Source: Oceanospirillum linum (GTDB taxonomy: Bacteria > Pseudomonadota > Gammaproteobacteria > Pseudomonadales > Halomonadaceae). Taken from it: a stretch of 64,000 nt of DNA. The stretch spans positions 1-64,000 of the forward strand of contig NZ_MTSD02000006.1 of the NCBI RefSeq assembly GCF_001995095.2. Direction: 5' to 3'. Below the pieces are notes generated by a model. It had not been told where the DNA came from, did no database searches, and was given only the letters and a program-made list of their open reading frames with translations. The position numbers were made by a program, and so were the translations under genes. The number at the start of each line of letters is the position of its first letter. Positions within the stretch are counted from its first letter, which is position 1. Shown here one piece after another: positions 47,881-58,137 of this stretch.

Positions 47881-50425
<2,545 letters not shown>

Positions 50426-50449
50426 AACGTATTCAATAGCAGGTGGATA

Positions 50450-51823
50450 ATGAAAGCATTTGAAGCAAACTTTGATGGTCTGGTGGGGCCAACTCATAAC
50501 TACAGTGGCTTGTCGTTTGGAAACGTTGCCTCCCAGAGTAACGGAGCCCATGCATCTAACCCAAAACTGGCGGCGTTGCAGGGCTTACAAAAAATGAAAG
50601 CTCTGCACGATATGGGTATGGTTCAGGGGGTACTGGCACCCCAGGAGCGTCCTGATCTGTTTACCCTGCGCCGTTTGGGTTTTACCGGTTCCGATGCTGA
50701 TGTGCTGGCGCAGGCGGCAAAAGAAGCCCCACGTATTCTGGCAGCCTGCTGTTCTGCATCCAGTATGTGGACGGCTAACGCCGCTACGGTCTCCCCCAGT
50801 GCGGACACGTCAGATGGCAAGGTGCATTTTACACCCGCTAATCTGACCAATAAGTTTCATCGCTCGATTGAGCATGAAACCACAGGCCGTATTTTGCAGG
50901 CGACCTTTGCCGACCAGAATTACTTTGCCCACCATCCGGCGCTACCGGGTGTGGAGCACTTTGGTGATGAAGGTGCGGCGAACCATACCCGTTTCTGCCA
51001 CGGGTATGGCGAGCAGGGGGTGGAGTTTTTTGTTTTCGGTCGTAGTGCTTTCGGCAGCCGTTATCCAGAACCCAAGAACTGTCCAGAACCCAAGATCTGT
51101 CTAGAACCTAAAAAGTACCCGGCCCGTCATACGCTGGAAGCTTCTCAGGCCGTGGCCCGCCTGCACGGTCTGAGTGATCGCCATGTGGTTTATGCACAGC
51201 AGCACCCGGATGTGATCGATGCCGGTGTTTTCCACAATGACGTCATCGCGGTGGGTAATCGTGACACCTTGTTTTGCCATGAGCAGGCGTTTCTGAATCA
51301 GGCGGCGGTTAAACAGCAACTGACCGAGGCTATGGGTGGCCACTTTAATATTATTGAAGTTCCGGCTAACCATGTATCCGTAGAGGATGCGGTTCAGAGC
51401 TATCTGTTTAACAGTCAACTCCTGAGCCTGCCGAATGGTCGCACCCTGCTGGTGATACCGGAAGAGTGTAAGAGCAACGAGCGGGTTTGGAGCTATCTGT
51501 CTGAGCTGGTCAATGGCAGCAGCCCGATCGATGAACTCAAAGTGTTCGATCTGAAACAGAGCATGAGCAACGGCGGCGGCCCCGCTTGCTTACGTCTGCG
51601 CGTGGCGATGAATGAAGCGGAACTGGCGGCATTCAACCCCGCCACCCGTATGAGTGATAAGCTGTTCACCACGCTGAACGACTGGGTCGAGCGCCACTAC
51701 CGTGACCGCATCGTGGACGCCGATCTGGCAGATCCTCAGCTGCTGATCGAATCCCGTACGGCTCTGGACGAACTGACTCAGATCCTGCAACTGGGTTCTG
51801 TGTACCCGTTCCAGCGGGTTTGA
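50450..51823 (+). CDS. astB: N-succinylarginine dihydrolase
   Basis: Amidinotransferase-fold hydrolase that splits N2-succinylarginine into succinylornithine, CO2 and ammonia, second step of the pathway. The N terminus [21 protein letters not shown] and the catalytic-region blocks HNDVIAVGN (His) and [13 protein letters not shown] (Cys) are intact. The 457 residues exceed the usual ~447: an insert with three copies of a P-E-P-K-type hexapeptide (about residues 206-222) lies in front of [19 protein letters not shown], encoded by an 18-bp tandem repeat. It is in frame, so the enzyme is probably active. The operon terminator follows. Confidence 0.95.
   Translation: MKAFEANFDGLVGPTHNYSGLSFGNVASQSNGAHASNPKLAALQGLQKMKALHDMGMVQGVLAPQERPDLFTLRRLGFTGSDADVLAQAAKEAPRILAACCSASSMWTANAATVSPSADTSDGKVHFTPANLTNKFHRSIEHETTGRILQATFADQNYFAHHPALPGVEHFGDEGAANHTRFCHGYGEQGVEFFVFGRSAFGSRYPEPKNCPEPKICLEPKKYPARHTLEASQAVARLHGLSDRHVVYAQQHPDVIDAGVFHNDVIAVGNRDTLFCHEQAFLNQAAVKQQLTEAMGGHFNIIEVPANHVSVEDAVQSYLFNSQLLSLPNGRTLLVIPEECKSNERVWSYLSELVNGSSPIDELKVFDLKQSMSNGGGPACLRLRVAMNEAELAAFNPATRMSDKLFTTLNDWVERHYRDRIVDADLADPQLLIESRTALDELTQILQLGSVYPFQRV
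51065..51115 (+). repeat. 18-bp tandem repeat inside astB
   Basis: Three copies: 51065-51082 and 51083-51100 differ at one base; 51101-51115 is a diverged partial copy. Each unit encodes a six-residue Pro-Glu-Pro-Lys-x-Cys-type peptide. Being a multiple of three, gain or loss of a unit keeps the frame. Confidence 0.9.
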
Positions 51824-51888
51824 TCGGTTTTACTCGAGAGAGCCCTTCTAACCCGAACGGTTGACCTTCTCTTTTTGTATGTTCTTAC

Positions 51889-51917
51889 CCCTGATCAGAA
51901 ATGGTCAGGTTTTTTTG
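51889..51917 (+). terminator. AST operon terminator
   Basis: CCTGATC-agaaat-GGTCAGG stem (one mismatch) followed by seven T, after astB. Confidence 0.75.
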
Positions 51918-51936
51918 TCGTTAAAATAAATAGCTT

Positions 51937-51966
51937 GCACTACAATTGTCATTACATTCGTAGTGC
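51937..51966. promoter_or_regulatory. operator candidate of the second toxin-antitoxin pair
   Basis: GCACTAC and GTAGTGC form a perfect 7-bp inverted repeat with a 16-base spacer, ending 12 bases before the antitoxin ATG. Ribbon-helix-helix antitoxins bind such paired sites over their own promoter. Confidence 0.55.
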
Positions 51967-51978
51967 GAGGTATAAGAA

Positions 51979-52218
51979 ATGGGCAATGTCACGTTCCGTG
52001 TTGATGATGAGCTTAAAGAGCGTTCCTATCAGGCGCTACAAGAGCTGGGCGTCACCCCTTCAGAACTGTTACGGCAAACTTTGGAATATGTCGCGGAAAC
52101 CGGTCGCTTGCCATTTAAAAAAACACTGGTGACCGATGAGGATGAGCAGATTCTGAACGAAGTGCGCGAACGCCTGAATAATCCACAACCTGTGAGGGTC
52201 AGTCTGGATGACTTATAA
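51979..52218 (+). CDS. RelB/DinJ-family ribbon-helix-helix antitoxin
   Basis: 79 residues. The N-terminal ribbon-helix-helix reads GNVTFRVDDELKERSYQALQELGVTPSELLRQTLEYVAETGRLPF, close to DinJ/RelB proteins. The acidic C-terminal tail ends VRVSLDDL. Its last bases (GATGACTTATAA) overlap the toxin start by 11 bases, the same junction as in the first pair at 17824-17834, although the first antitoxin is of the Phd/YefM family. Confidence 0.92.
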   Translation: MGNVTFRVDDELKERSYQALQELGVTPSELLRQTLEYVAETGRLPFKKTLVTDEDEQILNEVRERLNNPQPVRVSLDDL

Positions 52219-52492
52219 CCTCGACTTTGATCGTCGGGCGCTAAAGGAGTGGCACAAGTTAGGTGATAGTGTTCGCCAACAGTTTAAGAAGAAGTTAGCA
52301 GAAGTACTCGAAAACCCTCATGTGGCTGCGAACCAGCTCCGAGAGCTGGATCACTGCTATAAAATCAAATTGCGTGCTTCGGGTTATCGCCTTATTTATC
52401 AGGTTATCGATGATACGGTGACGGTCTTTGTTGTCGCGATTGGAAAACGGGAAAAAGACGAAGTCTATCAACGAGCCTCGAAGCGGCTTTAG
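52208..52492 (+). CDS. RelE-family mRNA interferase toxin
   Basis: 94 residues, gap-free sister of the toxin at 17550-17834 with about half of the positions identical by eye (MTY, KEW, QFKKKL, CYKIKLR, GYRL, YQV, GKRE, VY are shared). The basic residues and C-terminal RASKR are those expected for a ribosome-dependent RNase. It is intact and paired with its antitoxin. It convergently faces the FKBP gene. Confidence 0.93.
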   Translation: MTYNLDFDRRALKEWHKLGDSVRQQFKKKLAEVLENPHVAANQLRELDHCYKIKLRASGYRLIYQVIDDTVTVFVVAIGKREKDEVYQRASKRL

Positions 52493-52528
52493 AGTCGTTG
52501 CATCAGTCTCTTCCAATTCTTCCGCATA

Positions 52529-52903
52529 TCACTCCCGATTCAACGCTTCCAGCAGCTCAATCTCAAAAATCAGATTACTGTTAGGTGGAATCTTGTCACC
52601 AAAGCCCCGTTCGCCATAACCCATCTCGGCAGGCACCTGTAGTTTACGTTTGCCGCCGACTTTCATACCTTTTAAGCCTTCTACCCAGGCGGCGATCACT
52701 TTTTTACGACTCAGCACCACCTGGAATGGTTGGCCTTTGTCGTAGGGGTTATCAAACTCGGTGCCATCTTCCAGCCAGCCTCTGTAGTGAGCCGTCACTA
52801 AAGCTCCGCCTTTTTTTACTTCAGTGCCAGTGCCTTCAATAAGGTCTTCGATTAACAGGTGCTCGGTCATCGGCTGTTCAAGTTCCGTCATGGAGGTTCC
52901 CAT
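52529..52903 (-). CDS. FKBP-type peptidyl-prolyl cis-trans isomerase
   Basis: Single-domain FKBP of up to 124 residues. The core is visible as GGALVTAHYRGWLEDGTEFDNPYDKGQPFQVVL, VIAAWVEGLKGMKVGGKRKLQVPAEMGYGERG and IPPNSNLIFEIELLEA, with the usual aromatic pocket residues. No signal peptide, so cytoplasmic. The start is uncertain: ATG at 52903 gives MGTSMTELEQ; two further ATG codons follow within 12 residues and none has a clear ribosome-binding site. Confidence 0.93.
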   Translation of the reverse strand: MGTSMTELEQPMTEHLLIEDLIEGTGTEVKKGGALVTAHYRGWLEDGTEFDNPYDKGQPFQVVLSRKKVIAAWVEGLKGMKVGGKRKLQVPAEMGYGERGFGDKIPPNSNLIFEIELLEALNRE

Positions 52904-52983
52904 ATACTATCTGTTTTAAAAGTGTTCGCAGTTTATGTCTCTGCCGGTTTTAAGCTTGCGGGTGATTTTCCTGAAATCAATGA

Positions 52984-53466
52984 CTAACAATGTTCATCCA
53001 TCAGGGCATTCAGTGGATACCCCCGGAAAGGTTTAACCGTTGTTAATACCACATGGCTGCTTAGGTTCACCATACCGGGTAATACATCCAACAGCTGATC
53101 GTTGATTTCGTTATAGCGCATCATATCCGGTGCCACGATGCGTAGAAAAAAATCAAAGCTGCCGCTAACGGTATAACATTCCACCACTTCAGGATGGCTT
53201 TGGGCTGCGGCCTGAAATGTTCTGAATGCCTCTGTGCTTTGGTCTTTCAGGCTGACGGTGACAATGACCTCTACACTTCGGCAGATTTTTGGCAGATTGA
53301 TAGTGCTCAGGTAAGGGCCGATCAGGCCGGCTTCTTCCAGCTTTCTGACTCGGTTAAGACAGGAACTGGGCGACAATCCCACGCGGTCAGCCAGTTCCTG
53401 GTTAGTAATTCTGGCTTCTTTTTGCAAGATCGAAAGAATATTTCGACTTATCTTATCCAGTTGCAT
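52984..53466 (-). CDS. Lrp/AsnC-family transcriptional regulator
   Basis: 160 residues: N-terminal helix-turn-helix (LDKISRNILSILQKEARITNQELADRVGLSPSSCLNRVRKLEEAGLI) and C-terminal RAM/AsnC ligand domain (VIVTVSLKDQS, VVECYTVSGSFDFFLRIVAPDM). It is divergent from the third AstA homologue with a 348-base spacer, so it may control that gene or sense an amino acid for the region. Confidence 0.92.
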   Translation of the reverse strand: MQLDKISRNILSILQKEARITNQELADRVGLSPSSCLNRVRKLEEAGLIGPYLSTINLPKICRSVEVIVTVSLKDQSTEAFRTFQAAAQSHPEVVECYTVSGSFDFFLRIVAPDMMRYNEINDQLLDVLPGMVNLSSHVVLTTVKPFRGYPLNALMDEHC

Positions 53467-53814
53467 TTTATAGGTTCTTTTAGCAGCTATTACAGTTGTT
53501 TTTATTACCAGCTATACACTTTAGGTACTGATATTACCAGCTCTGTAGCGGTGATGGCGTAGTTTGCGTTTCTACTGTAGGCGGTGCAAGCTTTTTTAAT
53601 AATGCCGAATTTTATTTTGTGACCTGGAAGTTATTCTGCAATATCTGCATTTTTTTCCTGAAATCAAACAACTCATTTCGTCACTTCGAAACTAAAATTA
53701 GGGTCATAGAAGTGGCTCTTTTTATTGGGGTGCCAGCATATAACAATAGATTAAGAAACACTGTTGCCGGATCTGCTCTACCGGACAGCAGAGCTGAGAA
53801 GGAAGGGTAGGTTT
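53467..53814. promoter_or_regulatory. divergent spacer between lrp-like and astA-like genes
   Basis: 348 bases, A+T-rich, without a credible gene. The decamer ATTACCAGCT occurs twice, at 53504-53513 and 53533-53542, 29 bases apart, close to the Lrp-like gene start; it could be part of an Lrp-type site. Nothing else was recognised. Confidence 0.3.
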
Positions 53815-54882
53815 ATGTTAATTATTCGTCCATGCCAAATGAAAGATCTTGAAGATCTGATGGCACTGTCCAAAACTGTAGGACGGGGAATGACCTCTAT
53901 GCCAGCAGATCGTGAGGCTTGGCTGAAAAAGATTGAAGCCACCGAGCGCGCTTTTTCTGATCAGGGTAAAAAAGATCCGATGAGCACCTACTTTATGGTG
54001 TTGGAAGATCCGGAATCAGGTCATGTGATCGGCTCAACAGCGATCTATACGGGTATCGGTCTGGATCGCCCTTTCTACTCTTACAAAATCTCTACACTGG
54101 TCAGTAGCTGTAATGATCTGGCTGTAACCCGTCAGGCTCGTGTATTGAGCATGGTGAATGATTATACCGGGGCGACTGAAGTGGGTTCGCTGTTTGTATC
54201 TCCTGAATTCCGCAAACCCGGCATGGGGCAGTTTTTATCCCGTGCACGTTTTCTGGCGATGGCAGACTTTCCCGAGCGTTTTAGTGAAACGGTTATGGCT
54301 GAGCTTAGGGGCTGGCAGGACAAAGACGGTAATTCACCTCTTTGGGAGAATCTGGGGCGTCAGTTTTTTGGTATTGATTTTCAGGAAGCGGTCAATACCG
54401 TTGCTTTGAAAGGCACGCAGTTTATTTCTGATCTTATGCCGAAATATCCGATCTATATCGATCTTCTGCCTCAGGACGCCCGTGAGGTGATTGGAAAACC
54501 TAATGACTCTTCTGCACCTGCGTTGCATATGCTGAAAAAAGAAGGATTCCAGTTTGCCGGTTACGTAGACCTGTTTGATGGCGGCCCATCAGTTCAGTGT
54601 GCCCGTGATGAGATCCATACCGTGCGTGAAAGTGTCAAAGGCGATGTGCGTGTCAGCGGTCACGTTCAAGATGATGATGCACGCTTTATGCTGAGTAACG
54701 GTAGTGAGCAGGATTATCGTGTTGTACTGGCTCCGGCTCGCCTGGCAGCTGATGGTACTCTGCTGATTCAGCAAGCCGCAGCAGATGCGCTGTTAATGGA
54801 TACGAGCCATGACTTCAGTTCTTTACCAGTGCGCTTTATGCCGTTTGTCCAGAACCCGCATTCAGCAGCTTATGCTGCGTGA
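53815..54882 (+). CDS. third AstA/AruF-type succinyltransferase homologue
   Basis: 355 residues in the same family as aruF and aruG, but divergent: the family blocks read STAIYTGIGLDRPFYSYKISTLV, MVNDYTGATEVGSLFV, FLSRARFLAMADFPERFS and SPLWENLGRQFFGIDFQEA, and the C-terminal FDGGPSVQCARDEIHTV. ATG at 53815 is preceded by GGAAGGG; the open frame starts 17 codons earlier. It stands alone outside the operon, facing an Lrp-type regulator. It could act on another amino acid or replace the broken AruF subunit. Confidence 0.88.
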   Translation: MLIIRPCQMKDLEDLMALSKTVGRGMTSMPADREAWLKKIEATERAFSDQGKKDPMSTYFMVLEDPESGHVIGSTAIYTGIGLDRPFYSYKISTLVSSCNDLAVTRQARVLSMVNDYTGATEVGSLFVSPEFRKPGMGQFLSRARFLAMADFPERFSETVMAELRGWQDKDGNSPLWENLGRQFFGIDFQEAVNTVALKGTQFISDLMPKYPIYIDLLPQDAREVIGKPNDSSAPALHMLKKEGFQFAGYVDLFDGGPSVQCARDEIHTVRESVKGDVRVSGHVQDDDARFMLSNGSEQDYRVVLAPARLAADGTLLIQQAAADALLMDTSHDFSSLPVRFMPFVQNPHSAAYAA

Positions 54883-55064
54883 TGGAACCTGAACGTTGGC
54901 AGAGGCAGAGCCTAGCGTGACAGACGGTTTGATATTTTGTTAATAATGGCAACGGTTACTTAATTGTTGTTCTGATGCGGTGATTATTCCAGATATGGAT
55001 TAAGCCGTAGAGTGGGTGTTGTGCTGGGTCAAAGCATTGAAGGGGCTATTGTCTTTCAATCAAT

Positions 55065-55099
55065 AAATGAAATCAGCCCATGGTGGGCTGACTTCATTT
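55065..55099. terminator. hairpin between astA-like gene and TonB receptor gene
   Basis: AAATGAA-TCAGCCCA-tgg-TGGGCTGA-TTCATTT, a 15-bp stem with a single mismatch, 15 bases beyond the receptor stop codon on the minus strand, with a short T-rich stretch. It probably ends the receptor transcript. Confidence 0.65.
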
Positions 55100-55113
55100 A
55101 AGGGCACGCTATA

Positions 55114-57189
55114 TCAGAAGTCGAGTTGAGTACTCACGATAAAAGCGCGACCGCTACCCGGAATACGCCCGACCGGACTTACGTCTGCGCCTCGGAAGTA
55201 GTAGTCCTCGTCCAGCAGGTTATTGATAGAAAGAGCAAGCTCAAGATCGGTACTTGTTCCAAGGTCGATGTCTCGAGCAATACGGGCATTAACCAGAGTA
55301 TAAGCCGGTAGTTTGCCGGCACTTCCGTTACTGGTCTCGCTTTCTGTGTTAGCTGCGTCACTGTAGCTTGCGTTGACGTGGGAGGCTGTCAGGCTGCCTT
55401 GCCACTGGTTTTGCTGATAAACAGCCTCTGCGCCCACTTTATGCTTGGGGGCGTTCGGAAATTCATTACCTTTGTTATCACCGCTGAGTTGTTCGGTATC
55501 CAGGTACGAGTAGCTAATACCAACTTTAAACTGTTGAGATGCCTGCCAGTCACCGGTCAGCTCGATACCTTGTGACCGTGCTTTACCAAGATTGATATAG
55601 CTGTCGCTGGGTTTGTCATATTGAATAAGGTCTTCATGATCAATCCGGAACAGGGTTATACCTGCAGCCAGGTCACGGGTTGCCTGAACTCTGGCGCCTA
55701 GTTCATAGTTCCAGGCGAGTTCATTATCAACTTCTCCGTCTTTAGTGACCTGAGCGGTTTGAACGGGAACCAGGGACCGTTGAGCATTACTGAAAATAAA
55801 CAGCTTTTGCGTTGCCTGGTAGCCTACAGTCAGTCCCGGTAGCCATTCACTGACATTGTTCTCATTTTTACTCCCCGATATGCCATCTTCATAATCCGTT
55901 TTAACAGTTTCAAAGCGAATACCGGGAGTGATTGCGAGATCACCCTGCATCAAGGTGATGGTATCACTGACGTAGGCCGCCCAAGCCTTGGTTTCGAAGT
56001 GCCAGTCCCGTACATTAGATGTACTACCTGTAGCCAGTTCCTGACGGTTGACATCGAAGTCAACGGTTTCACTCATGTAGCGTGCGCCTAAGGTAATCGC
56101 ATGATTATCTTTATGCAGTGTCAGCCGTGGCTCGGTGCCAAATACTTTAAACAGGCGGGGTGAATCTGCAATATGAGTAGAGTCCAGGGCTGGGTCCGCC
56201 CAATGGTCATCCGTACCTAGACGTTGGCCAAAGAAGAAGGTTCTGTCGGCGCTATGGGCAAAGTTACGCCACTGCAGCTCCAGTGAATCGCTGGGTGTAT
56301 ATGTCCAGGCCAGAGTGCCTCGCTGCATGTCTGCGTTGTAGTCATCATAGGGACGTTGAGATTGGGTGATATCATTTTTATAGGCTGAGGGGCTTAATGC
56401 TCCTGGCAGTTCAGCATCAACATCATAATACTGAAGTTGAGCTGATATCTCGTGATTCATGCTTGGAGTGTATCGGGCATCCAGAATCAGATTTTTTACA
56501 TCTGTGTCGGAGTGTTCTCTAGCGCCTTCACCGCTTTGCGCATTTACTTGCACTTGCATTGCCAGATCTTCGTTTACAGCGCCACCGGCACGGTAGTAAA
56601 AATCATTTAGCAGATTACCGCTATCTTCGCTGATTGTAATTTGTTCACGGATGGTTTGGGATAGCTCCTGTGGGATTTCACGTGTATGCAGGTTGATAAC
56701 ACCACCCAAGTTGTTTGGGCCGTAATGAACGGCTGCGCCGCCGCGAACAACATCAATACTTTCAATGCTTGGGAAGGTTACCGGAAAAAGGGAAACGCCG
56801 ACATTCGTGTATGGGCCAATCGCAATGGGGTAGCCATCGACTAAAAACTGTACCCGTTCACTGCGCAGTGGATTCATGCCTCTGACGCTGATGTTCGGCA
56901 ATATGCCGGTGCCTGTTTCGTCCAGCACCTGTATTCCGGGTGTGTTGCGTAGAGCATCCTCTATATTGAGGGCGCCCCGTTCATGCAGCTCTTCTTTACT
57001 GACCAGATCCCTTGAGCCCGGATAAACCTTTACTTCTTCCTTACTTGCATTGCCCAGCCAGTCGCTGGTAATCACCAGGGGAGCCAGAGTTTCACTGGCT
57101 TGGGTGGTAGAGGCCAGAGAGGCTATAAGGCACCCCGTGTATAGTGCGGTGCGTTGAAAGCGAGGCGCAAAAGATCTTTTCAGAGTCAT
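55114..57189 (-). CDS. TonB-dependent ferric-siderophore/citrate receptor (FecA-like)
   Basis: Outer-membrane receptor of 691 residues. A signal peptide (MTLKRSFAPRFQRTALYTGCLIASLASTTQA) leads to a plug domain with the FecA-like stretch VQFLVDGYPIAIGPYTNVGVSLFPVTFPSIESIDVVRGGAAVHYGPNNLGGVINL and a 22-stranded barrel ending in the usual aromatic C terminus (STQLDF). The plug follows the signal within about 30 residues, so the N-terminal signalling domain of E. coli FecA is missing. The open frame starts with a GTG at 57255; ATG at 57189 gives a proper signal peptide. Upstream lie a GntR-type palindrome and a Fur-type palindrome. Confidence 0.9.
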   Translation of the reverse strand: MTLKRSFAPRFQRTALYTGCLIASLASTTQASETLAPLVITSDWLGNASKEEVKVYPGSRDLVSKEELHERGALNIEDALRNTPGIQVLDETGTGILPNISVRGMNPLRSERVQFLVDGYPIAIGPYTNVGVSLFPVTFPSIESIDVVRGGAAVHYGPNNLGGVINLHTREIPQELSQTIREQITISEDSGNLLNDFYYRAGGAVNEDLAMQVQVNAQSGEGAREHSDTDVKNLILDARYTPSMNHEISAQLQYYDVDAELPGALSPSAYKNDITQSQRPYDDYNADMQRGTLAWTYTPSDSLELQWRNFAHSADRTFFFGQRLGTDDHWADPALDSTHIADSPRLFKVFGTEPRLTLHKDNHAITLGARYMSETVDFDVNRQELATGSTSNVRDWHFETKAWAAYVSDTITLMQGDLAITPGIRFETVKTDYEDGISGSKNENNVSEWLPGLTVGYQATQKLFIFSNAQRSLVPVQTAQVTKDGEVDNELAWNYELGARVQATRDLAAGITLFRIDHEDLIQYDKPSDSYINLGKARSQGIELTGDWQASQQFKVGISYSYLDTEQLSGDNKGNEFPNAPKHKVGAEAVYQQNQWQGSLTASHVNASYSDAANTESETSNGSAGKLPAYTLVNARIARDIDLGTSTDLELALSINNLLDEDYYFRGADVSPVGRIPGSGRAFIVSTQLDF

Positions 57190-57297
57190 CAGATTTTTCC
57201 CGTGTTCAGTGGGTTTTGTACCGTGGACCAGGCTGGAAGCGGGGTTGGGTTGCACCCGTACGTTAACGGTCCTGTGCCCGATACGATGAGGTTGTGG

Positions 57298-57326
57298 ATG
57301 GTAGTGTCATATTGGCGCCAATGCAA
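57298..57326 (-). promoter_or_regulatory. promoter of the TonB receptor gene
   Basis: On the minus strand TTGCAT (57326-57321), 17 bases, TACCAT (57303-57298) can serve as -35 and -10. The palindrome ATTGGCGCCAAT lies in the spacer and touches the -35, which suits repression by a bound regulator. Confidence 0.4.
57311..57322. promoter_or_regulatory. GntR operator candidate, copy 1
   Basis: Perfect 12-bp palindrome ATTGGCGCCAAT in the TonB receptor promoter region. The identical 12-mer occurs again at 58070-58081, upstream of the divergent gntR-like and ABC transporter genes. Confidence 0.7.
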
Positions 57327-57333
57327 TCACTAA

Positions 57334-57348
57334 TGATAATAATTATCA
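57334..57348. promoter_or_regulatory. Fur box
   Basis: TGATAAT-A-ATTATCA, a perfect 7-1-7 inverted repeat of the kind bound by ferric uptake regulator, 12 bases from the GntR-type palindrome and upstream of the TonB receptor. Iron repression of the receptor is therefore likely. Confidence 0.75.
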
Positions 57349-57360
57349 GTATTTTGTTTT

Positions 57361-58020
57361 TCAGGGCTCTATAAGCTCTTTGTAGCTTTCTTTCCAGCGG
57401 TTCAGGTGCGTATAGATAATGGCTTGTAAGCGAACGAGGTTTTTCTCTCTAAGTGCCCTGACCATGTTGATATGGTCGTTCGCGCTGGCAAGTTGTGTGC
57501 TTTTTTTGCTCCACCCTCGATCTGCACCGCCGACTCCTCGTTCGCGCATCTCGTCCATGACCTGGTTGAGGTGAGGGTTTTTGCAATACAGATTAAAAGT
57601 TCTGTGAAAGCTGAGGTTTAAAGTCATTGCCTGCTCTGAGTTTTGCTCTTCGACCGCACTTTTAAAGTGTTGTGCGAGCCTTTCCAGCTCATCAAGACCC
57701 GAGGTGTCGATATGGTTCATTACGCGAGCGGCGGCTGCGCATTCAATAATTTCCCTGGCCTCGGTGATCGCTATCCGATCCTGGATTGAGTGTTCAATAA
57801 CACGATAGCCCTTATATGGGATGTGTTGCAGGAAGCCACTGGTGTGTAATTCGCTAAGTGCGGATCGGACGGTAAAACGATTGACCTTGAAGTTCTCCTC
57901 AATATCGATCTGTTTGAGCCAGTCTCCCGGAAGATACCGGCCTGAGCCGATGGCCTGTTTGAGTTGTTGTACAAGCTTTTGTACCGCTTCCTCAGAAAGG
58001 GATCTGTTTTGAGTGCTCAT
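57361..58020 (-). CDS. GntR-family regulator with FCD ligand domain
   Basis: 219 residues. The N-terminal winged helix-turn-helix (about 8-75) reads EAVQKLVQQLKQAIGSGRYLPGDWLKQIDIEENFKVNRFTVRSALSELHTSGFL. The C-terminal FCD domain keeps the likely metal/ligand positions: NLSFHR, NDHINM and THLNRW histidines. FCD domains often bind small carboxylates through a metal ion. It lies between the FecA-like receptor and the FecBCDE-like operon, and the same palindrome precedes both neighbouring units, so it is the likely local regulator, sensing a carboxylate such as citrate or a siderophore. Confidence 0.88.
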   Translation of the reverse strand: MSTQNRSLSEEAVQKLVQQLKQAIGSGRYLPGDWLKQIDIEENFKVNRFTVRSALSELHTSGFLQHIPYKGYRVIEHSIQDRIAITEAREIIECAAAARVMNHIDTSGLDELERLAQHFKSAVEEQNSEQAMTLNLSFHRTFNLYCKNPHLNQVMDEMRERGVGGADRGWSKKSTQLASANDHINMVRALREKNLVRLQAIIYTHLNRWKESYKELIEP

Positions 58021-58069
58021 ATGACGTTATTCCTTCTTTTTAGCTGTCCTGAAAATCTTGTCTACCAAT

Positions 58070-58081
58070 ATTGGCGCCAAT
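58070..58081. promoter_or_regulatory. GntR operator candidate, copy 2
   Basis: ATTGGCGCCAAT, identical to the copy at 57311-57322, between the gntR-like gene (start 58020, minus) and the ABC transporter operon (start 58138, plus). It can regulate both directions. Confidence 0.7.
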
Positions 58082-58109
58082 TATGGCATAATCTTGCTGT
58101 ATTAAATAT

Positions 58110-58124
58110 TAATGATTCTTATTA
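58110..58124. promoter_or_regulatory. weak Fur-like box before the ABC transporter operon
   Basis: TAATGAT-T-CTTATTA is an imperfect 7-1-7 inverted repeat resembling a Fur site, 13 bases before the start of the binding-protein gene. Confidence 0.35.
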
Positions 58125-58137
58125 GGTTTTCTTGTTG

